Positions 10,007 through 19,453 are shown, counted from the stretch's first letter. The stretch is 64,000 nt of DNA from Azospirillum sp. OGB3 (GCF_014192915.1 NZ_JACHYN010000014.1:1-64000); one strand, 5' to 3'. Made by a program: numbers and translations. Notes: generated by a model not told the origin, from the sequence alone.

Positions 10007-10877
10007 ACTCGAACGGACCAGCACCCGCATTTTCGACAAGGCGGCGCAGCGCGGCGGGGACGCGCTGTTCGGGCTGTCCGCGGATTTCCCGCGGCTGATC
10101 GAGGTCGATCTCGACCGGGTGCACCCCAATCCCGATCAGCCGCGCCGCCATTTCGACGACCAGTCGCTTCAGGAGCTGGCGAACTCCATCGCCCGCCACG
10201 GGCTGAAGCAACCGGTCCTCGTGCAGGATCTCGGCGACGGCGATTACCGGCTGATCGCGGGTGAGCGGCGTTTGCGCGCCTGCGGGCTGGCCGGGCGCCA
10301 GACCATCTTCGCCATCGTCACCGACGGCGATCCGGACGAGCTGGCGCTGATCGAGAACATCCAGCGCGTCGACCTCGATGCCATGGAGCTGGCCCGCGCC
10401 TTCGCCCGGCTGATCGAGCGGCACGACTACACGCACGAGGCGCTGGGGCAGGTGATCGGGCGCAGCCAGGCGGAGGTGACGCGCACCCTGTCGCTTCTGC
10501 GTCTGCCGGCCGATATCGTCGCTGAATTTGAAACGCGTCACCGCTCCGTCCCGAAAAGCATCCTGACGGAGATCGCCGCGGTGGACGATCCGGTCCTGCA
10601 GAGGAAGCTGTGGGACACCATCAAGGACGGCGGCACGGTCAAGGCATTGCGCGAGGCCAAGCGCGCCCAGATGGGCGGCGGCGAACCGGATTCCGCAGCG
10701 GCGGCGAAGGTTCAGCCCGCCCCGGCGGTGCGGTTCGTCTCCGCCGTCCAGCGCATCGCCAAGGACTTTTCCGCCGTCGACGCCGGGGAGCTGCGGGCGC
10801 ACCGCAAGCAGCTCAGCGAGGCGCAATGGCAGGAGCTGCGCCGCCTTCACGCCCTTCTCGACGAGCTGCTGGCCTGA
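9996..10877 (+). CDS. parB: Partition protein ParB
   Basis: Centromere-binding partner of ParA, 293 residues. The ParB/Srx-type N-terminal domain covers about 35-125 and includes GERRLRA (89-95) and the ENIQR box (120-124); a helix-turn-helix follows at about 147-170 (EALGQVIGRSQAEVTRTLS). The C-terminus is probably the dimer domain. The start overlaps the end of parA by 11 bases, so the two are co-expressed. The reading frame contains a copy of the origin repeat (10519-10535, reading AEFET). A hairpin terminator stands just after the gene. Confidence 0.94.
10519..10535 (+). repeat. Iteron-like 17-mer inside parB
   Basis: TCGCTGAATTTGAAACG, 16 of 17 bases identical to the consensus of the origin array. 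It lies within coding sequence and uses codons (GCT, GAA, TTT) that are unusual among its neighbours. Confidence 0.7.
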
Positions 10878-10886
10878 CCGTCAGCA

Positions 10887-10903
10887 ACGCTGAATTTGTA
10901 ACG
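10887..10903 (+). repeat. Iteron-like 17-mer after parB
   Basis: ACGCTGAATTTGTAACG, one base away from the origin consensus, between the parB stop and its terminator hairpin. A reversed, diverged copy follows at about 10929-10943 inside the end of mug. Confidence 0.7.
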
Positions 10904-10932
10904 GACACCCGCTGACGTCAGCGGCGGGTGTC
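10904..10932. terminator. Bidirectional terminator, parB / mug
   Basis: GACACCCGC (10904-10912) pairs perfectly with GCGGGTGTC (10924-10932), enclosing a smaller palindrome GCTGACGTCAGC. It lies between two convergent genes and overlaps the last codons of mug. Confidence 0.6.
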
Positions 10933-11454
10933 AACTTCAGCGTCGATGACCCGCTTGACCTCGCAAAACCAGCGCAGCTTTTCCGCGAAGGGCAGGCGGG
11001 CGAGTCCGCTGGGCGACGGCAGCACGACGTCCACCGGACCATCGAACAGGCTGTCCGGCTGCACGCCCCACTCCGCCCGGACGCGATCGGAGGCGGCAAG
11101 ATAGACCCCCTTCCCCGTATAGGCGATCACCCGCGGCCGGAACGCCGCGATCAGGGCGCGCAGCCGCGGCACGCCGCCGCGCAACTCCGCCCGGCTGAGA
11201 TCGGCGGCGCTCGGCGTCGCCCGCGCCACGAGGTTGGTGGAGCCCAGCCCGAACTCCGGCAACAGCCGGTCCTCCTCCGGGCGCAGCCGGCGCGGCGTCA
11301 GGCCGGCCTCCGCCAGCAATTTCCAGAATTGGTTGCCCGGCCCCGCGTAATTGTGGCCGAGCCGGCCGGAGCGCGTTCCGGGGTTGAATCCGACGAACAG
11401 GACGTCCAGGCCGGGGGCGATGATGTCGGGGATCGGGCCTTCGGAATCGGTCAT
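10918..11454 (-). CDS. mug: G/U mismatch-specific uracil-DNA glycosylase
   Basis: Base-excision repair enzyme that removes uracil, and some alkylated cytosines, opposite guanine. The 178-residue protein has the Mug/TDG active-site segment GFNPGTRSG (22-30; Asn24 is the equivalent of the catalytic Asn), NQFWKLL (41-47), and LPSPSG near the C-terminus, which inserts into the DNA. Length matches E. coli Mug (about 168). It converges on parB with a shared terminator. A TTGCGTCAA 9-mer, the core of the parA operator, sits directly upstream of the start codon (11456-11464). Confidence 0.9.
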   Translation of the reverse strand: MTDSEGPIPDIIAPGLDVLFVGFNPGTRSGRLGHNYAGPGNQFWKLLAEAGLTPRRLRPEEDRLLPEFGLGSTNLVARATPSAADLSRAELRGGVPRLRALIAAFRPRVIAYTGKGVYLAASDRVRAEWGVQPDSLFDGPVDVVLPSPSGLARLPFAEKLRWFCEVKRVIDAEVDTRR

Positions 11455-11486
11455 ATTGCGTCAACAGTGGAAAAGGGCGTCCGGCA

Positions 11487-11503
11487 ACGCTGAATTTGAA
11501 ACG
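11487..11503 (+). repeat. Perfect iteron between mug and the DUF1275 gene
   Basis: ACGCTGAATTTGAAACG, an exact copy of the origin consensus about 2.7 kb from the array, in the gap between two minus-strand genes. Confidence 0.75.
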
Positions 11504-11506
11504 CTT

Positions 11507-12223
11507 CTACTCCGCCGTCCGCCATTCGGCGAGGATCACCGGGGCGGCGAAGCCGGCGAGGATGACCGCCAGCGTCACGAACAGCATGGCCCCCCAGGCG
11601 CTGTAGCCGAGAACCCCCAGAACGCCGCCCAGGAAAAAGGACCCGACGGTCGGCAGGTGCGTCTTCAGCTTGTCGAGCGTCACCCGGACGCGATCCCGGC
11701 CGTTGCGGTGGTAGAGGTCGTCGATCAGGTTGCCCAGTTCGATCCCGATGTCGGTGATCATGCCGGTGACGTGGGTGGTGCGGACGCGGGCGTTGGAGAT
11801 GCGCGTGACGATGGCGTTCTGCAACCCCATCAGGAAGCTCAACCCCATGACCAGCGCGGCGCCGCGAAGCTCGTGCAGCCAGACGTCGGCGGCGCCGAGC
11901 CCGGCGAGCAGCAGGGCTTCGAGGCAGACGCTGTAGGCGTAGATCGCCGACAGGCCGCGCCGCTGCCCGGCGTTGATGAGCATCGCCGACACCATGGCCC
12001 CGGCGATGAAGGTCGCAACGATCGCCAGCGCCATGCCGAAGGCGCCCATCTCGCCCAGCGCCAGATGATCCGCCATGGTCGAGACGGTGCCGGTCATGTG
12101 CGAGGAATAGAGGCCGGCGGCGTAGAAGCCCGCGGCGTTGACGGCGCCGGCGATGCCGGCCAGCGACCAGGCCAGACTGCGGTCCGCCGACACGCCGCGA
12201 TGTTCACCCTGCCGGACCAGCAT
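11507..12223 (-). CDS. DUF1275 (YoaK-type) membrane protein
   Basis: Inner-membrane protein of unknown function, 238 residues with about six hydrophobic helices. Family features visible are GAVNAAGFYAAGLYSSHMTG near the N-terminus, GLQNAIVTRISNARVRTTH in the middle and GMITDIGIELG after it. ATG 12223 is preceded by AGGGAG at good spacing; a TTG at 12238 would add five residues. It is a single gene between mug and lysR, and the neighbours give no functional clue. It could be a transporter, but that is not established for the family. Confidence 0.85.
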   Translation of the reverse strand: MLVRQGEHRGVSADRSLAWSLAGIAGAVNAAGFYAAGLYSSHMTGTVSTMADHLALGEMGAFGMALAIVATFIAGAMVSAMLINAGQRRGLSAIYAYSVCLEALLLAGLGAADVWLHELRGAALVMGLSFLMGLQNAIVTRISNARVRTTHVTGMITDIGIELGNLIDDLYHRNGRDRVRVTLDKLKTHLPTVGSFFLGGVLGVLGYSAWGAMLFVTLAVILAGFAAPVILAEWRTAE

Positions 12224-12301
12224 CCCCAACTCCCTCAACCAAACGGGGGGCCATCATAGTGGCGACCGCAAGCGCCGGGGACCCGCTGGTTTGTGGGGTC
12301 A

Positions 12302-13210
12302 TCAATGCGTTCCCGCACCGACCGGCATGGTCTTGACGACGTCGAGGAACGCCCGCAGGGCCGGCGGCACGGCGCGGTGCCCGGGGTAGTAAACCGCCGC
12401 TCGCTCCGGCTTGTGCATCCAGGCGGGCAGCACGGCCCGCAACCGCCCTTCCACAAGAGCCGCTTCGGCGGCCCAGTTCGCCACGTAGGCGATTCCCAGG
12501 CCCTGCGCGGCGGCCTCCACCATCAGCTCCTCGTCGTCGAGCACCAGCGGTCCGTTGGTATCGACCGTCAAATTCTGCCCGGCGCGCTCGAACTCCCACT
12601 GGTAAAGCCGGCCGCCCGGCAGGCGGTGGCCGATGCAGCGATGGCGCTGGAGATCGTCCGGCGTCGCCGGCTCTCCGGCGCGGTCGAGATAGGTGGGGGA
12701 AGCGACGCAGATGAACCCGATCGGGTCCGGGAGGGGCACCGCGATCATGTCCTTCGGGATGGAGTCGATCAGGCGGACTCCGGCGTCGAAGCCGCCGGAG
12801 ACGATGTCGATCAACCGCCCCTCGACGACGATGTCCACCGTCACGTCGGGATGCCGCTCGATCATGCGCGGGAGAACGTCGCGGACGAGAGCCGCGGCAG
12901 CCACGCGCGGCGCGTTGACCCTGACTTTGCCAACGACGCTGCCGCGGAAGGCGGTAACGGCGTCGAGCGCTTCATCAAGGGACGTCAGCGCGACGTTCAG
13001 GCGGCCGAGCAGTTCGATCCCCGCTTCGGTCGGCGCGACGCTGCGGGTCGTGCGGTTGAGAAGGCGCACGCCCAGCCGCTCCTCAAGCCCGCGCATCGCG
13101 TGGCTCAGCGTGGAGGGCGCCGTTCCAAGTTCATCCGCCGCGCGGCGAAAGCTGCGGTGGGTGGCAACCGCCACGAAGGCGCTGAGGTCATTCAGGGAGG
13201 GGCGGGTCAT
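12302..13210 (-). CDS. LysR-family transcriptional regulator
   Basis: A 302-residue DNA-binding regulator. The N-terminal winged helix-turn-helix (about 5-63) contains SFRRAADELGTAPSTLSHAMRG, followed by the substrate-binding fold typical of LysR activators. The family uses a small-molecule effector, which cannot be predicted here. It is divergent from ridA, with a 102-bp shared promoter region that holds a 16-bp dyad, so ridA is the most likely target. Confidence 0.92.
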   Translation of the reverse strand: MTRPSLNDLSAFVAVATHRSFRRAADELGTAPSTLSHAMRGLEERLGVRLLNRTTRSVAPTEAGIELLGRLNVALTSLDEALDAVTAFRGSVVGKVRVNAPRVAAAALVRDVLPRMIERHPDVTVDIVVEGRLIDIVSGGFDAGVRLIDSIPKDMIAVPLPDPIGFICVASPTYLDRAGEPATPDDLQRHRCIGHRLPGGRLYQWEFERAGQNLTVDTNGPLVLDDEELMVEAAAQGLGIAYVANWAAEAALVEGRLRAVLPAWMHKPERAAVYYPGHRAVPPALRAFLDVVKTMPVGAGTH

Positions 13211-13257
13211 TCATGGTGATTCTGCATCAGCCCGTGCCGATTTCAACGTCTAATCAC

Positions 13258-13273
13258 GCAGTCTCTGGACTGC
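13258..13273. promoter_or_regulatory. Dyad in the lysR/ridA intergenic region
   Basis: GCAGTCTCTGGACTGC has perfect 6-bp arms around a 4-bp centre and sits 40 bp before the ridA start and 48 bp from the lysR start. It is a plausible binding site for the divergent LysR protein. Confidence 0.4.
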
Positions 13274-13312
13274 TATCTCCGTCGTCAGTTCCGATCTGAA
13301 CGGGAGACACCA

Positions 13313-13711
13313 ATGTCCAAGCGCGACGCCATTTTTCCTGCCGGCCGACAGGCCCTCTACAAAATCCATCGCTACTCCGCCGCCATCCGGTCCGGCGATC
13401 TGCTCTTCGTCTCCGGACAGGTTGGCGGCCGTGAGGACGGCTCGCCCGAGCCCGACTTCGCGAAGCAGGTTCAGCTTGCCTTCGACAATCTGCGCGGGGT
13501 TCTGAAGGCGGCTGGTGCCACCTTCGACGACATCGTGGACGTGACGACGTTCCACACCGATCCGGAGGCCCAATTCGAGACCGTATTGTCCGTCAAGGAC
13601 CGGATGTTTCCACACAAGCCCTATCCCACCTGGACCGCGGTCGGCGTGACGTGGCTCGCCGGCTTTGACTTCGAGATCAAGGTGATCGCCCGGGTTCCGC
13701 AGGTCGCTTGA
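13313..13711 (+). CDS. RidA/YjgF-family protein
   Basis: Small cytoplasmic protein of 132 residues from the RidA/YER057c/UK114 family; members deaminate reactive enamines and imines made by PLP enzymes, while many others have different, unknown roles. Seen: YSAAIRSGDLLFVSGQVG near the N-terminus, QLAFDNLRGVLKAAGATFDDIVDVTTF in the middle and a basic C-terminal strand. The conserved Arg of true RidA (usually in RVC/IEI-type contexts near residue 105) is not evident, so this may be a non-deaminase subfamily member. It sits divergent to a LysR regulator and alone on its strand. Confidence 0.85.
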   Translation: MSKRDAIFPAGRQALYKIHRYSAAIRSGDLLFVSGQVGGREDGSPEPDFAKQVQLAFDNLRGVLKAAGATFDDIVDVTTFHTDPEAQFETVLSVKDRMFPHKPYPTWTAVGVTWLAGFDFEIKVIARVPQVA

Positions 13712-13905
13712 TCCGGCATGGGCGGCAACGTCCTTCTCATCACGCCATGCGTCGCGCTCGTTGGATGGCTTGCCGCGACTCGCAAGCTTTGGCATTGTTG
13801 AGGGAACACACCGTCGCCGGATCGCCCAATTGCTGACCTCTCAGTCTAGGAAGTGAATTGGCGATTCAGTATCATCTTTGCCCGAAGCGCTTGATTTGAA
13901 ACGCC

Positions 13906-14496
13906 TCACAGCTCGATCTGGGCGGCGGTGATGACGCTTTGCGCGATGTCGGCGATGCGGCGGCCCTGCTTCATGGCGGCCTTCCGCAACGCGTTGTAGG
14001 CCGCCTCCTCGGTCAGGGACTTCTGCTGCATCAGGATGCCCTTCGCCCGCTCGATCAGCTTGCGGTCGGCGAGCTGCGTGCGCGCCTCGTCGCGTTCGCG
14101 TTTCAGCGTTTCAAAAGCAGCGAATCGCGCCAGCGCGGTTTCCAGGATCGGCCGCACGCGGGCGGGGTGCAGCCCGTCCAGGACAAAGGCGGCCACCCCG
14201 GCCTCCGCCGCCTGTGCCGCCGCCCCCGGCGGCGCTTTGTCGGCGAACAGGACGACGGCGCAGGCTCCCGACCGTGCCAGCCGGAAGACGCCGTCCAGCG
14301 TCGCAGGGGCCGATGTTTCCAAAACAGCGACGACCGCGTCCGGGGCCAGCGCGGCGACGCGGGCCGGCAGGTCGGCGAAGCCATGGACCACGGTGATCCG
14401 GTCGCGGCCCCCCGCCCCGGCCAAGCCGTTCTCCACCGGACGCGTGGCGTCGGCGTCGGGGCCGGCCACCAGAATGGTCAGGGGTTTGTCCGCCAT
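13906..14496 (-). CDS. nasT: Nitrate antitermination regulator NasT (ANTAR)
   Basis: RNA-binding response-regulator-like protein that lets RNA polymerase read through leader terminators of nitrate/nitrite assimilation operons. The 196-residue protein has a degenerate receiver domain (about 5-125; no clear phospho-acceptor Asp) and a C-terminal ANTAR domain (about 135-192) with RKLIERAKGILMQQKSLTEE. MADKPLT at 14496 is preferred over an upstream ATG at 14529. NasT normally pairs with NasS, a soluble NrtA-like sensor; no separate nasS lies in this window. The nirB leader hairpin (19454-19513) is the obvious candidate target. Confidence 0.92.
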   Translation of the reverse strand: MADKPLTILVAGPDADATRPVENGLAGAGGRDRITVVHGFADLPARVAALAPDAVVAVLETSAPATLDGVFRLARSGACAVVLFADKAPPGAAAQAAEAGVAAFVLDGLHPARVRPILETALARFAAFETLKRERDEARTQLADRKLIERAKGILMQQKSLTEEAAYNALRKAAMKQGRRIADIAQSVITAAQIEL

Positions 14497-14524
14497 CGCC
14501 GCTCCGCCCTCCCCGTCACGCCAC

Positions 14525-14566
14525 CCCATTCACACCGCCCCATTCGCACCGCCCCATTCGCACCGC
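14525..14566. repeat. 14-bp tandem repeat, three copies
   Basis: CCCATTCRCACCGC is repeated three times head to tail (14525-14538, 14539-14552, 14553-14566) between the nasT start and the end of the ABC ATPase gene. Copies 2 and 3 are identical. No function is apparent. Confidence 0.8.
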
Positions 14567-14571
14567 CCTCG

Positions 14572-16236
14572 TCACGCCGCCTTCACCGTGCCGTGGTGCC
14601 CGCCTTCCAGGAAGTTCAGAAGCTCCTCCCGGTAGGCGTAGTAGCGGGGGTGCTCCAGCAGGGCCTGCCGGGTCCGGGGGTGGGGGATGTCCACCTCCAG
14701 GATGTGGCCGATGCGGGCGTTCGGGCCGTTGGACATCATCACCACACGGTCGGCCAGCAGGATCGCCTCGTCAACGTCGTGGGTGACGCAGATGGCGGTG
14801 ACCTGGGTGCGCGCCCACACCTCCATCAGCACCTCCTGAAGCTCCCAGCGGGTCAGGCTGTCCAGCATCCCGAAGGGCTCGTCCAGCAGCAGCAGCTTCG
14901 GCGACAGGGCGAAGGCCCGCGCGATGCCGACGCGCTGCTTCATGCCGTTGGACAGCTCCGCCGCCTTCTTGTGCATGGCGTCGCCCAGCCCGACCCGCGA
15001 CAGGTAGTAGCGGGCGATGTCGTTGCGCTCGCCCCGGCCGGCCTGCGGGTAGACGCGGTCGACTCCCAGCATGACGTTCTCCAGCGCGGTCAGCCAGGGG
15101 AACAGGCTGGGTGCCTGGAAGACCACCGCCCGGTCGGGGCCGGCGCCGTCGACCTCCCGGCCGTCCAGAACGATGCCGCCGCTGGAGACGTCGGCCAGCC
15201 CGGCGACCATCGACAGCACGGTGGACTTGCCGCAGCCCGAATGGCCGATCAGGGAGATGAACTCCCCCTTGCGCATCTTCAGGTCGAAGCCGTCCACCAC
15301 GGTCAGCGGCCCCTTCGGCGTGGCGAAGGTCTTGGTGACCCGGCTGAACTCGACGTAGCGGTCGTCGGACAGGCCGCCGGGCTGCCCGGCAAGATAGGCC
15401 TTGGGTGGCGGGGCGGCGGTGATCGGCGTCGCCGCCGGAAGGGTCAGGCTCTCGTCCACCGCGACGGCGGCGCGGCTGGCCCCGGCCTCCATCAGCCACG
15501 CCGTGACCTCGGCGCGCAGGCGCTTGAAGTCCGGGTCGTGGTTCACGGCGGTGCGGTCGCGCGGGCGCGGCAGGTCCACCGCGAAGGCCGGGCCGAGCGT
15601 CGCCCCCGGACCCGGCGTCAGCGGGATGATGCGGTCGGCCAGCAGGATCGCCTCGTCCACGTCGTTGGTGATGAGGACGACGGTCTTGCGGTCCTTGCGC
15701 CAGATCGCCTCGATCTCGTCCTGGAGCTTGGCGCGGGTCAGCGCGTCCAGCGCCGACAGCGGCTCGTCGAGCAGCAGCATCTCCGGGCTCATGGCAAGCG
15801 CGCGGGCGAAGCCGACGCGCTGGCGCATGCCGCCCGACAGCTCCTTGGGGCGGCGGTCGGTGGCGTGGCCCAGCCCCACCGTCTCCACCGCCCGGCGGGT
15901 GAGCACGCCGCGCTCCGCCGACGGCTTGCCCTTGTGCACGGCGTCCACGGCCAGCGCCACGTTGTCCTTCACGCTGAGCCAGGGCATCAGCGAGTAGTTC
16001 TGGAACACGACGCCGCGCTCCGCCCCCGGCCCGCGCACCGGCGCGCCGCGGAACAGCACCTCGCCCGCGTCCGGGGCGGCCAGCCCGCCCATCAGGTTGA
16101 CCAGCGTGGTCTTGCCGGCGCCGGAGAAGCCGACGATGGCGACGAACTCGCCCTCCGCGATGGACAGGTCGATGCCGCGCAGCACCTCGGTCCCGCCGTA
16201 GGACTTCGCGACGTTCTTCAGCTCAAGGATGGCCAT
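14572..16236 (-). CDS. Nitrate ABC transporter, double ATPase (NrtC-NrtD fusion type)
   Basis: ATP-hydrolysing component of the nitrate uptake transporter, in the cytoplasm bound to NrtB. The 554 residues hold two complete ABC domains in one chain. The first has Walker [10 protein letters not shown] (36-44), signature LSGGMRQR and Walker B LLLDEP; the second has [17 protein letters not shown] and LLLDEP. A linker of roughly 50 residues (about 245-295) joins them. In cyanobacteria these activities are on separate NrtC and NrtD proteins. The gene is 13 bp downstream of nrtB in the nrtA-nrtB-nrtCD operon; nasT follows. Confidence 0.9.
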   Translation of the reverse strand: MAILELKNVAKSYGGTEVLRGIDLSIAEGEFVAIVGFSGAGKTTLVNLMGGLAAPDAGEVLFRGAPVRGPGAERGVVFQNYSLMPWLSVKDNVALAVDAVHKGKPSAERGVLTRRAVETVGLGHATDRRPKELSGGMRQRVGFARALAMSPEMLLLDEPLSALDALTRAKLQDEIEAIWRKDRKTVVLITNDVDEAILLADRIIPLTPGPGATLGPAFAVDLPRPRDRTAVNHDPDFKRLRAEVTAWLMEAGASRAAVAVDESLTLPAATPITAAPPPKAYLAGQPGGLSDDRYVEFSRVTKTFATPKGPLTVVDGFDLKMRKGEFISLIGHSGCGKSTVLSMVAGLADVSSGGIVLDGREVDGAGPDRAVVFQAPSLFPWLTALENVMLGVDRVYPQAGRGERNDIARYYLSRVGLGDAMHKKAAELSNGMKQRVGIARAFALSPKLLLLDEPFGMLDSLTRWELQEVLMEVWARTQVTAICVTHDVDEAILLADRVVMMSNGPNARIGHILEVDIPHPRTRQALLEHPRYYAYREELLNFLEGGHHGTVKAA

Positions 16237-16249
16237 GCTCGGGGACTCC

Positions 16250-17341
16250 TCAGCGGGTGCCGGTGTGGGAAACGGCGGCCTGGAAGGCCAGCATGACGCG
16301 GTCGAGCAGGAAGCCGATCAGGCCGATGGTGAAGACCGCCACCATGATGCGGGCGAGCGAGGAGGAGGAGCCGTTCTGGAACTCGTCCCACACGAACTTG
16401 CCGAGGCCGGGGTTCTGGGCCAGCATCTCCGCCGCGATCAGCACCATCCAGCCCACGCCCAGCGACAGCCGCAGGCCGGTGAAGATGTAGGGCAGCGCCG
16501 AGGGCAGCACGAGCCGGCGCACCATCGTCGGGCCGGAGAGCTGCAGCACCTTACCGACGTTCATCAGGTCCTTGTCGATCGAGGACACGCCGACCGCCGT
16601 GTTGATCAGCGTCGGCCACAGCGAGCAGAGCGTGACCGTGACGGCGGAGGTGAGGAAGGACTTCTCGAAGGTCGGGTTGTCGCTCGACACGGTGGCGCTG
16701 ACCACCATGGTGACCAGCGGCAGCCAGGCCAGCGGCGACACCGGCTTGAAGATCTGGATCAGCGGGTTCATCGCCGCGTTGACCGTGCGCGACAGGCCGC
16801 AGGCCACCCCCAGCGGCACCGCCACCAGCGCGCCGAGCAGGAAGCCGGTGAAGACCGTCTTCAGGCTGGTGACGATCTGGTCCAGATAGGTCGGCTTGCC
16901 GGCGTAGGGCCGGGTCTTCACCTCGGCCGCCGGGTCCTTCGCCAGCAATTCGGCGTTGCGCTTGGCCTGCCGGTCGTAGAAGGCGGCCTCCTTGGCGCGT
17001 TCGGCCTGATGGTCGGCGTGGAGAACGCCCACCTGCTCCCACACCTGGGCCGGGCCGGGGATGGCGCCCAGGCTGGTGTTCACCTGTGGGGCCAGCCACG
17101 CCCAGGCGGCGAGGAACAGCATCAGGGCGGTCAGCGGCACGCCCATCTGCTGCCACAGCTCCCGCCCCTGCTGGCGCGGGCTGTCCCCGGCGGCCATGCG
17201 GAGCAGCGGGCTGAGCCAACCGAGCCCGACGATCTGCAATGTCGCGGCGGTGCGGTTGAGCGCGTGGGCGAGGCGGGCCTTGCGCCGGGCGCGCATCGCC
17301 TCGGCGGTGGAGAGGGTGGAGGCTTCGGTCACGCTGGTCAT
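16250..17341 (-). CDS. nrtB: Nitrate ABC transporter permease NrtB
   Basis: Inner-membrane permease of the nitrate transporter, 363 residues. The C-terminal half is the binding-protein-dependent permease fold with about six helices and the EAA-type loop ([23 protein letters not shown]), which contacts the ATPase. The N-terminal part has an extra hydrophobic segment followed by a long charged periplasmic stretch ([21 protein letters not shown]), as in NrtB of proteobacteria. ATG 17341 gives the family-like start MTSVTEA; an upstream start would run into the repeat element. It is preceded by nrtA and a palindromic repeat. Confidence 0.92.
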   Translation of the reverse strand: MTSVTEASTLSTAEAMRARRKARLAHALNRTAATLQIVGLGWLSPLLRMAAGDSPRQQGRELWQQMGVPLTALMLFLAAWAWLAPQVNTSLGAIPGPAQVWEQVGVLHADHQAERAKEAAFYDRQAKRNAELLAKDPAAEVKTRPYAGKPTYLDQIVTSLKTVFTGFLLGALVAVPLGVACGLSRTVNAAMNPLIQIFKPVSPLAWLPLVTMVVSATVSSDNPTFEKSFLTSAVTVTLCSLWPTLINTAVGVSSIDKDLMNVGKVLQLSGPTMVRRLVLPSALPYIFTGLRLSLGVGWMVLIAAEMLAQNPGLGKFVWDEFQNGSSSSLARIMVAVFTIGLIGFLLDRVMLAFQAAVSHTGTR

Positions 17342-17376
17342 AGGGTGATCTTTCTGTTTGGCGCGGGGCGCCGATG

Positions 17377-17460
17377 CCCCCACCCCAGCCCTCCCCCGCT
17401 GGGCGGGGGAGGGTGTCTGTCCCCTCCCCTGCGAAGCGGGGGAGGGTTAGGGTGGGGGCC
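17377..17460. repeat. Palindromic repeat family A, copy 1
   Basis: An imperfect long palindrome of about 84 bp built from CCCCACCC, CCCTCCCCCGC and their complements. It lies between nrtA and nrtB and is transcribed with them. Other copies in the window: 43679-43764, 52304-52405 and 57039-57122. Confidence 0.85.
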
Positions 17461-17511
17461 CGTCGCAGCCTCTGCGCGGAATTCGGGCGCGAGTATCGAT
17501 AGTCCGCAGTC

Positions 17512-18900
17512 TCAACCGCCGACCAGCTGACCGCCCTGCACCGCCTGCCCGCCCTTCAGGCCGATGGGCAGCTTGGTCAGATACTCGTTGGGCTTGCGGC
17601 CGTCGTAGGCGATGCCGTCGATGAAGCCCTCGTCCAGCGGCTTGTAGCCGTCGCTGGTCCAGGGGAAATCGGCCTCCTTGGCCTTGCCCTCCTCCACCAG
17701 CAGCCGCGCGGCCTTCAGGTAGATCTCCGGCTTGTAGACCTTGCGGGCGGTCTCGTCGTACCAGGAGTCCGGCTTGGCCTCGGCGATCTGGCCCCAGCGG
17801 CGCATCTGCGTCAGGTACCAGACGGCGTCGGAGTAGAAGGGATAGGTGGCGTTGTAGCGGAAGAAGACGTTGAAGTCGGGAACCGCCCGCTTGTCGCCCT
17901 TCTCATACTCGAAGGTGCCGGTCATCGAGTTGGCGATGACCTTGGCGTCGGCCCCCACATACTCCGACTTCGCCAGGATCTTCACCGCCTCGGCGCGGTT
18001 GGCGTTGTCGTTCTCGTCCAGCCACATGGCGGCGCGGATCAGCGCCTTGACCAGCGCCAGATGGGTCTTGGGATTCTTGGCGGCCCAGCCCTCGGTGACG
18101 CCGAAGACCTTCTCCGGGTTGTTCTTCCAGATCTCGGTGTCGGTGATGACCGGCACGCCGATGCCCTTCATCACCGCCTGCTGGTTCCACGGCTCGCCGA
18201 CGCTGTAGCCGAAGATGGTTCCGGCCTCCAGCGTCGCCGGCATCTGCGGCGGCGGGGTGACCGACAGCAGGGCGTCGGCCTGGATCTGCCCCGACACGTC
18301 GTTGGGGGCGTAGTAGCCGGGGTTGATGCCGCCGGCGGCCAGCCAGTAGCGAAGCTCGTAATTGTGGGTGGAGACCGGGAAGACCATGCCCATGGTGAAG
18401 GGCTTGCCCTCCGCCCGGTACTGGGCGATGACCGGCTTCAGCGCGTCGGCCTTGATCGGGTGCAGCGGCTTGCCGTCCGGCCCCTTGGGCAGGTTGGGCT
18501 TCATCCGCTCCCACACCTCGTTGGACAGGGTGATGCCGTTGCCGTTCAGGTCCATCGAGAAAGCGGTGACGACGTTGGCCTGGGTGCCGAAGCCGATGGT
18601 GGCGCCCAGCGGCTGGCCGGCCAGCATGTGGGCGCCGTCCAGTTCGCCGGAGATGACGCGGTCGAGCAGCACCTTCCAGTTGGCCTGCGGCTCCAGCGTC
18701 ACCGACAGGCCTTCGTCCTCGAAGAAGCCCTTCTCCACGGCGATGGCGAGCGGCGCCATGTCGGTCAGCTTGATGAAGCCCAGCTTGAGCTGGTCCTTCT
18801 CCACGTCGAGCGGAGCGGCCTGGGCGGACCCGAGCATCAGCGCCAGTGTGGCGGCGGCGGACAGCAGGGCGGTGCGGTGGGAGGCGGGAAGTCGGATCAC
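17512..18900 (-). CDS. nrtA: Nitrate ABC transporter substrate-binding protein NrtA
   Basis: Periplasmic nitrate/nitrite-binding protein, 462 residues. It starts with a signal peptide ([19 protein letters not shown]), followed by the NrtA/CmpA fold, recognisable in [20 protein letters not shown] and [13 protein letters not shown]. The start is taken as GTG 18900, with GGAG eight bases upstream; no in-frame ATG is near, and a longer upstream reading lacks family similarity. It is first in the nrtA-nrtB-nrtCD operon. Because NasS is a soluble NrtA homologue and none is seen, a sensory role as well is possible but unsupported, since this protein is clearly exported. Confidence 0.92.
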   Translation of the reverse strand: MIRLPASHRTALLSAAATLALMLGSAQAAPLDVEKDQLKLGFIKLTDMAPLAIAVEKGFFEDEGLSVTLEPQANWKVLLDRVISGELDGAHMLAGQPLGATIGFGTQANVVTAFSMDLNGNGITLSNEVWERMKPNLPKGPDGKPLHPIKADALKPVIAQYRAEGKPFTMGMVFPVSTHNYELRYWLAAGGINPGYYAPNDVSGQIQADALLSVTPPPQMPATLEAGTIFGYSVGEPWNQQAVMKGIGVPVITDTEIWKNNPEKVFGVTEGWAAKNPKTHLALVKALIRAAMWLDENDNANRAEAVKILAKSEYVGADAKVIANSMTGTFEYEKGDKRAVPDFNVFFRYNATYPFYSDAVWYLTQMRRWGQIAEAKPDSWYDETARKVYKPEIYLKAARLLVEEGKAKEADFPWTSDGYKPLDEGFIDGIAYDGRKPNEYLTKLPIGLKGGQAVQGGQLVGG

Positions 18901-18990
18901 GTCGGTCGCTCCATCTCTCGTTCCTGGAACCCCGCGGCACGCCCGACCTCGATCCAACGCCCCACCGGCGACGCGCCGTTGAGGGCTCTC

Positions 18991-19049
18991 CAGCCATGAA
19001 GGGCTGTCGAACCGGGTCAGCGACGGTGCCGAGGGGCCCAACCTTGGGC
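18991..19049 (-). promoter_or_regulatory. Candidate leader hairpins upstream of nrtA
   Basis: On the minus strand the nrtA leader can form GCCC-AAGGTT-GGGC (19049-19036) and then CAGCC-CTTCAT-GGCTG (19006-18991). Both are hexaloop hairpins, the shape bound by ANTAR proteins, but only the first has A at loop position 1 and G at position 4. No terminator with a U run follows. Confidence 0.3.
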
Positions 19050-19095
19050 GTATGGGATGGACGCACCGCCGTTGGCGCGTCCCGCCGTTCCTCTC

Positions 19096-19111
19096 GCAAG
19101 GTCCATGCCAA
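19096..19111 (-). promoter_or_regulatory. Sigma-54 promoter for nrtA
   Basis: Read on the minus strand: TTGGCATGGACCTTGC, with GG and GC ten bases apart as RpoN requires. It differs from the consensus TGGCAC-N5-TTGC at one base. Transcription would start near 19084, giving a leader of about 185 nt before the nrtA GTG. Confidence 0.65.
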
Positions 19112-19366
19112 AGGCTGAATGAGCGTCCAAACAGAGCCGAAGGTCTTTGTTTCTGCGGCTTTGACGCGAATTGCCTATTGTTTGTGCTAGTACCTTGGTG
19201 GTGACGCATTGCACAATTTGTCGGCTTTCGGACCGCTTTTTGTTCGAACCAGGACAAAAGCGCGTGTTCGAGTCCTGACACTCCCGCCATCCGCCAGCGG
19301 AGGCGGGGCCGCAAAAATGGCGGAAATCCGCCATTCCGGTCCCTTTCTCATACCTTGGTGCCGGTG

Positions 19367-19383
19367 TTGGCACGCGGCTTGCC
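19367..19383 (+). promoter_or_regulatory. Sigma-54 promoter for nirB
   Basis: TTGGCACGCGGCTTGCC matches the RpoN consensus TGGCAC-N5-TTGC exactly, with GG (19369-19370) and GC (19381-19382) ten bases apart. It would start transcription near 19394. This points to NtrC-type nitrogen control of the nirB operon. Confidence 0.8.
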
Positions 19384-19453
19384 AGAAGGACGGGCAGATC
19401 AGGGCCAGGGCAACGGCGCCATGGCCGGTTCGACGGCGAACCACCCGGACAAC

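Noticed and set aside
14525-14566. NasT-binding RNA in the 14-bp tandem repeat
   Set aside because: The repeats are direct, not inverted, and cannot form the hexaloop hairpins that ANTAR proteins need.
13939-16296. Long plus-strand reading frame opposite nasT and the nitrate ATPase
   Set aside because: The minus-strand proteins carry complete ANTAR and ABC motifs; the opposite frame is compositional.
18901-19314. Longer NrtA starting near 19314
   Set aside because: The added residues lie beyond the sigma-54-type promoter of the gene and before a normal signal peptide; GTG 18900 has a good ribosome site.
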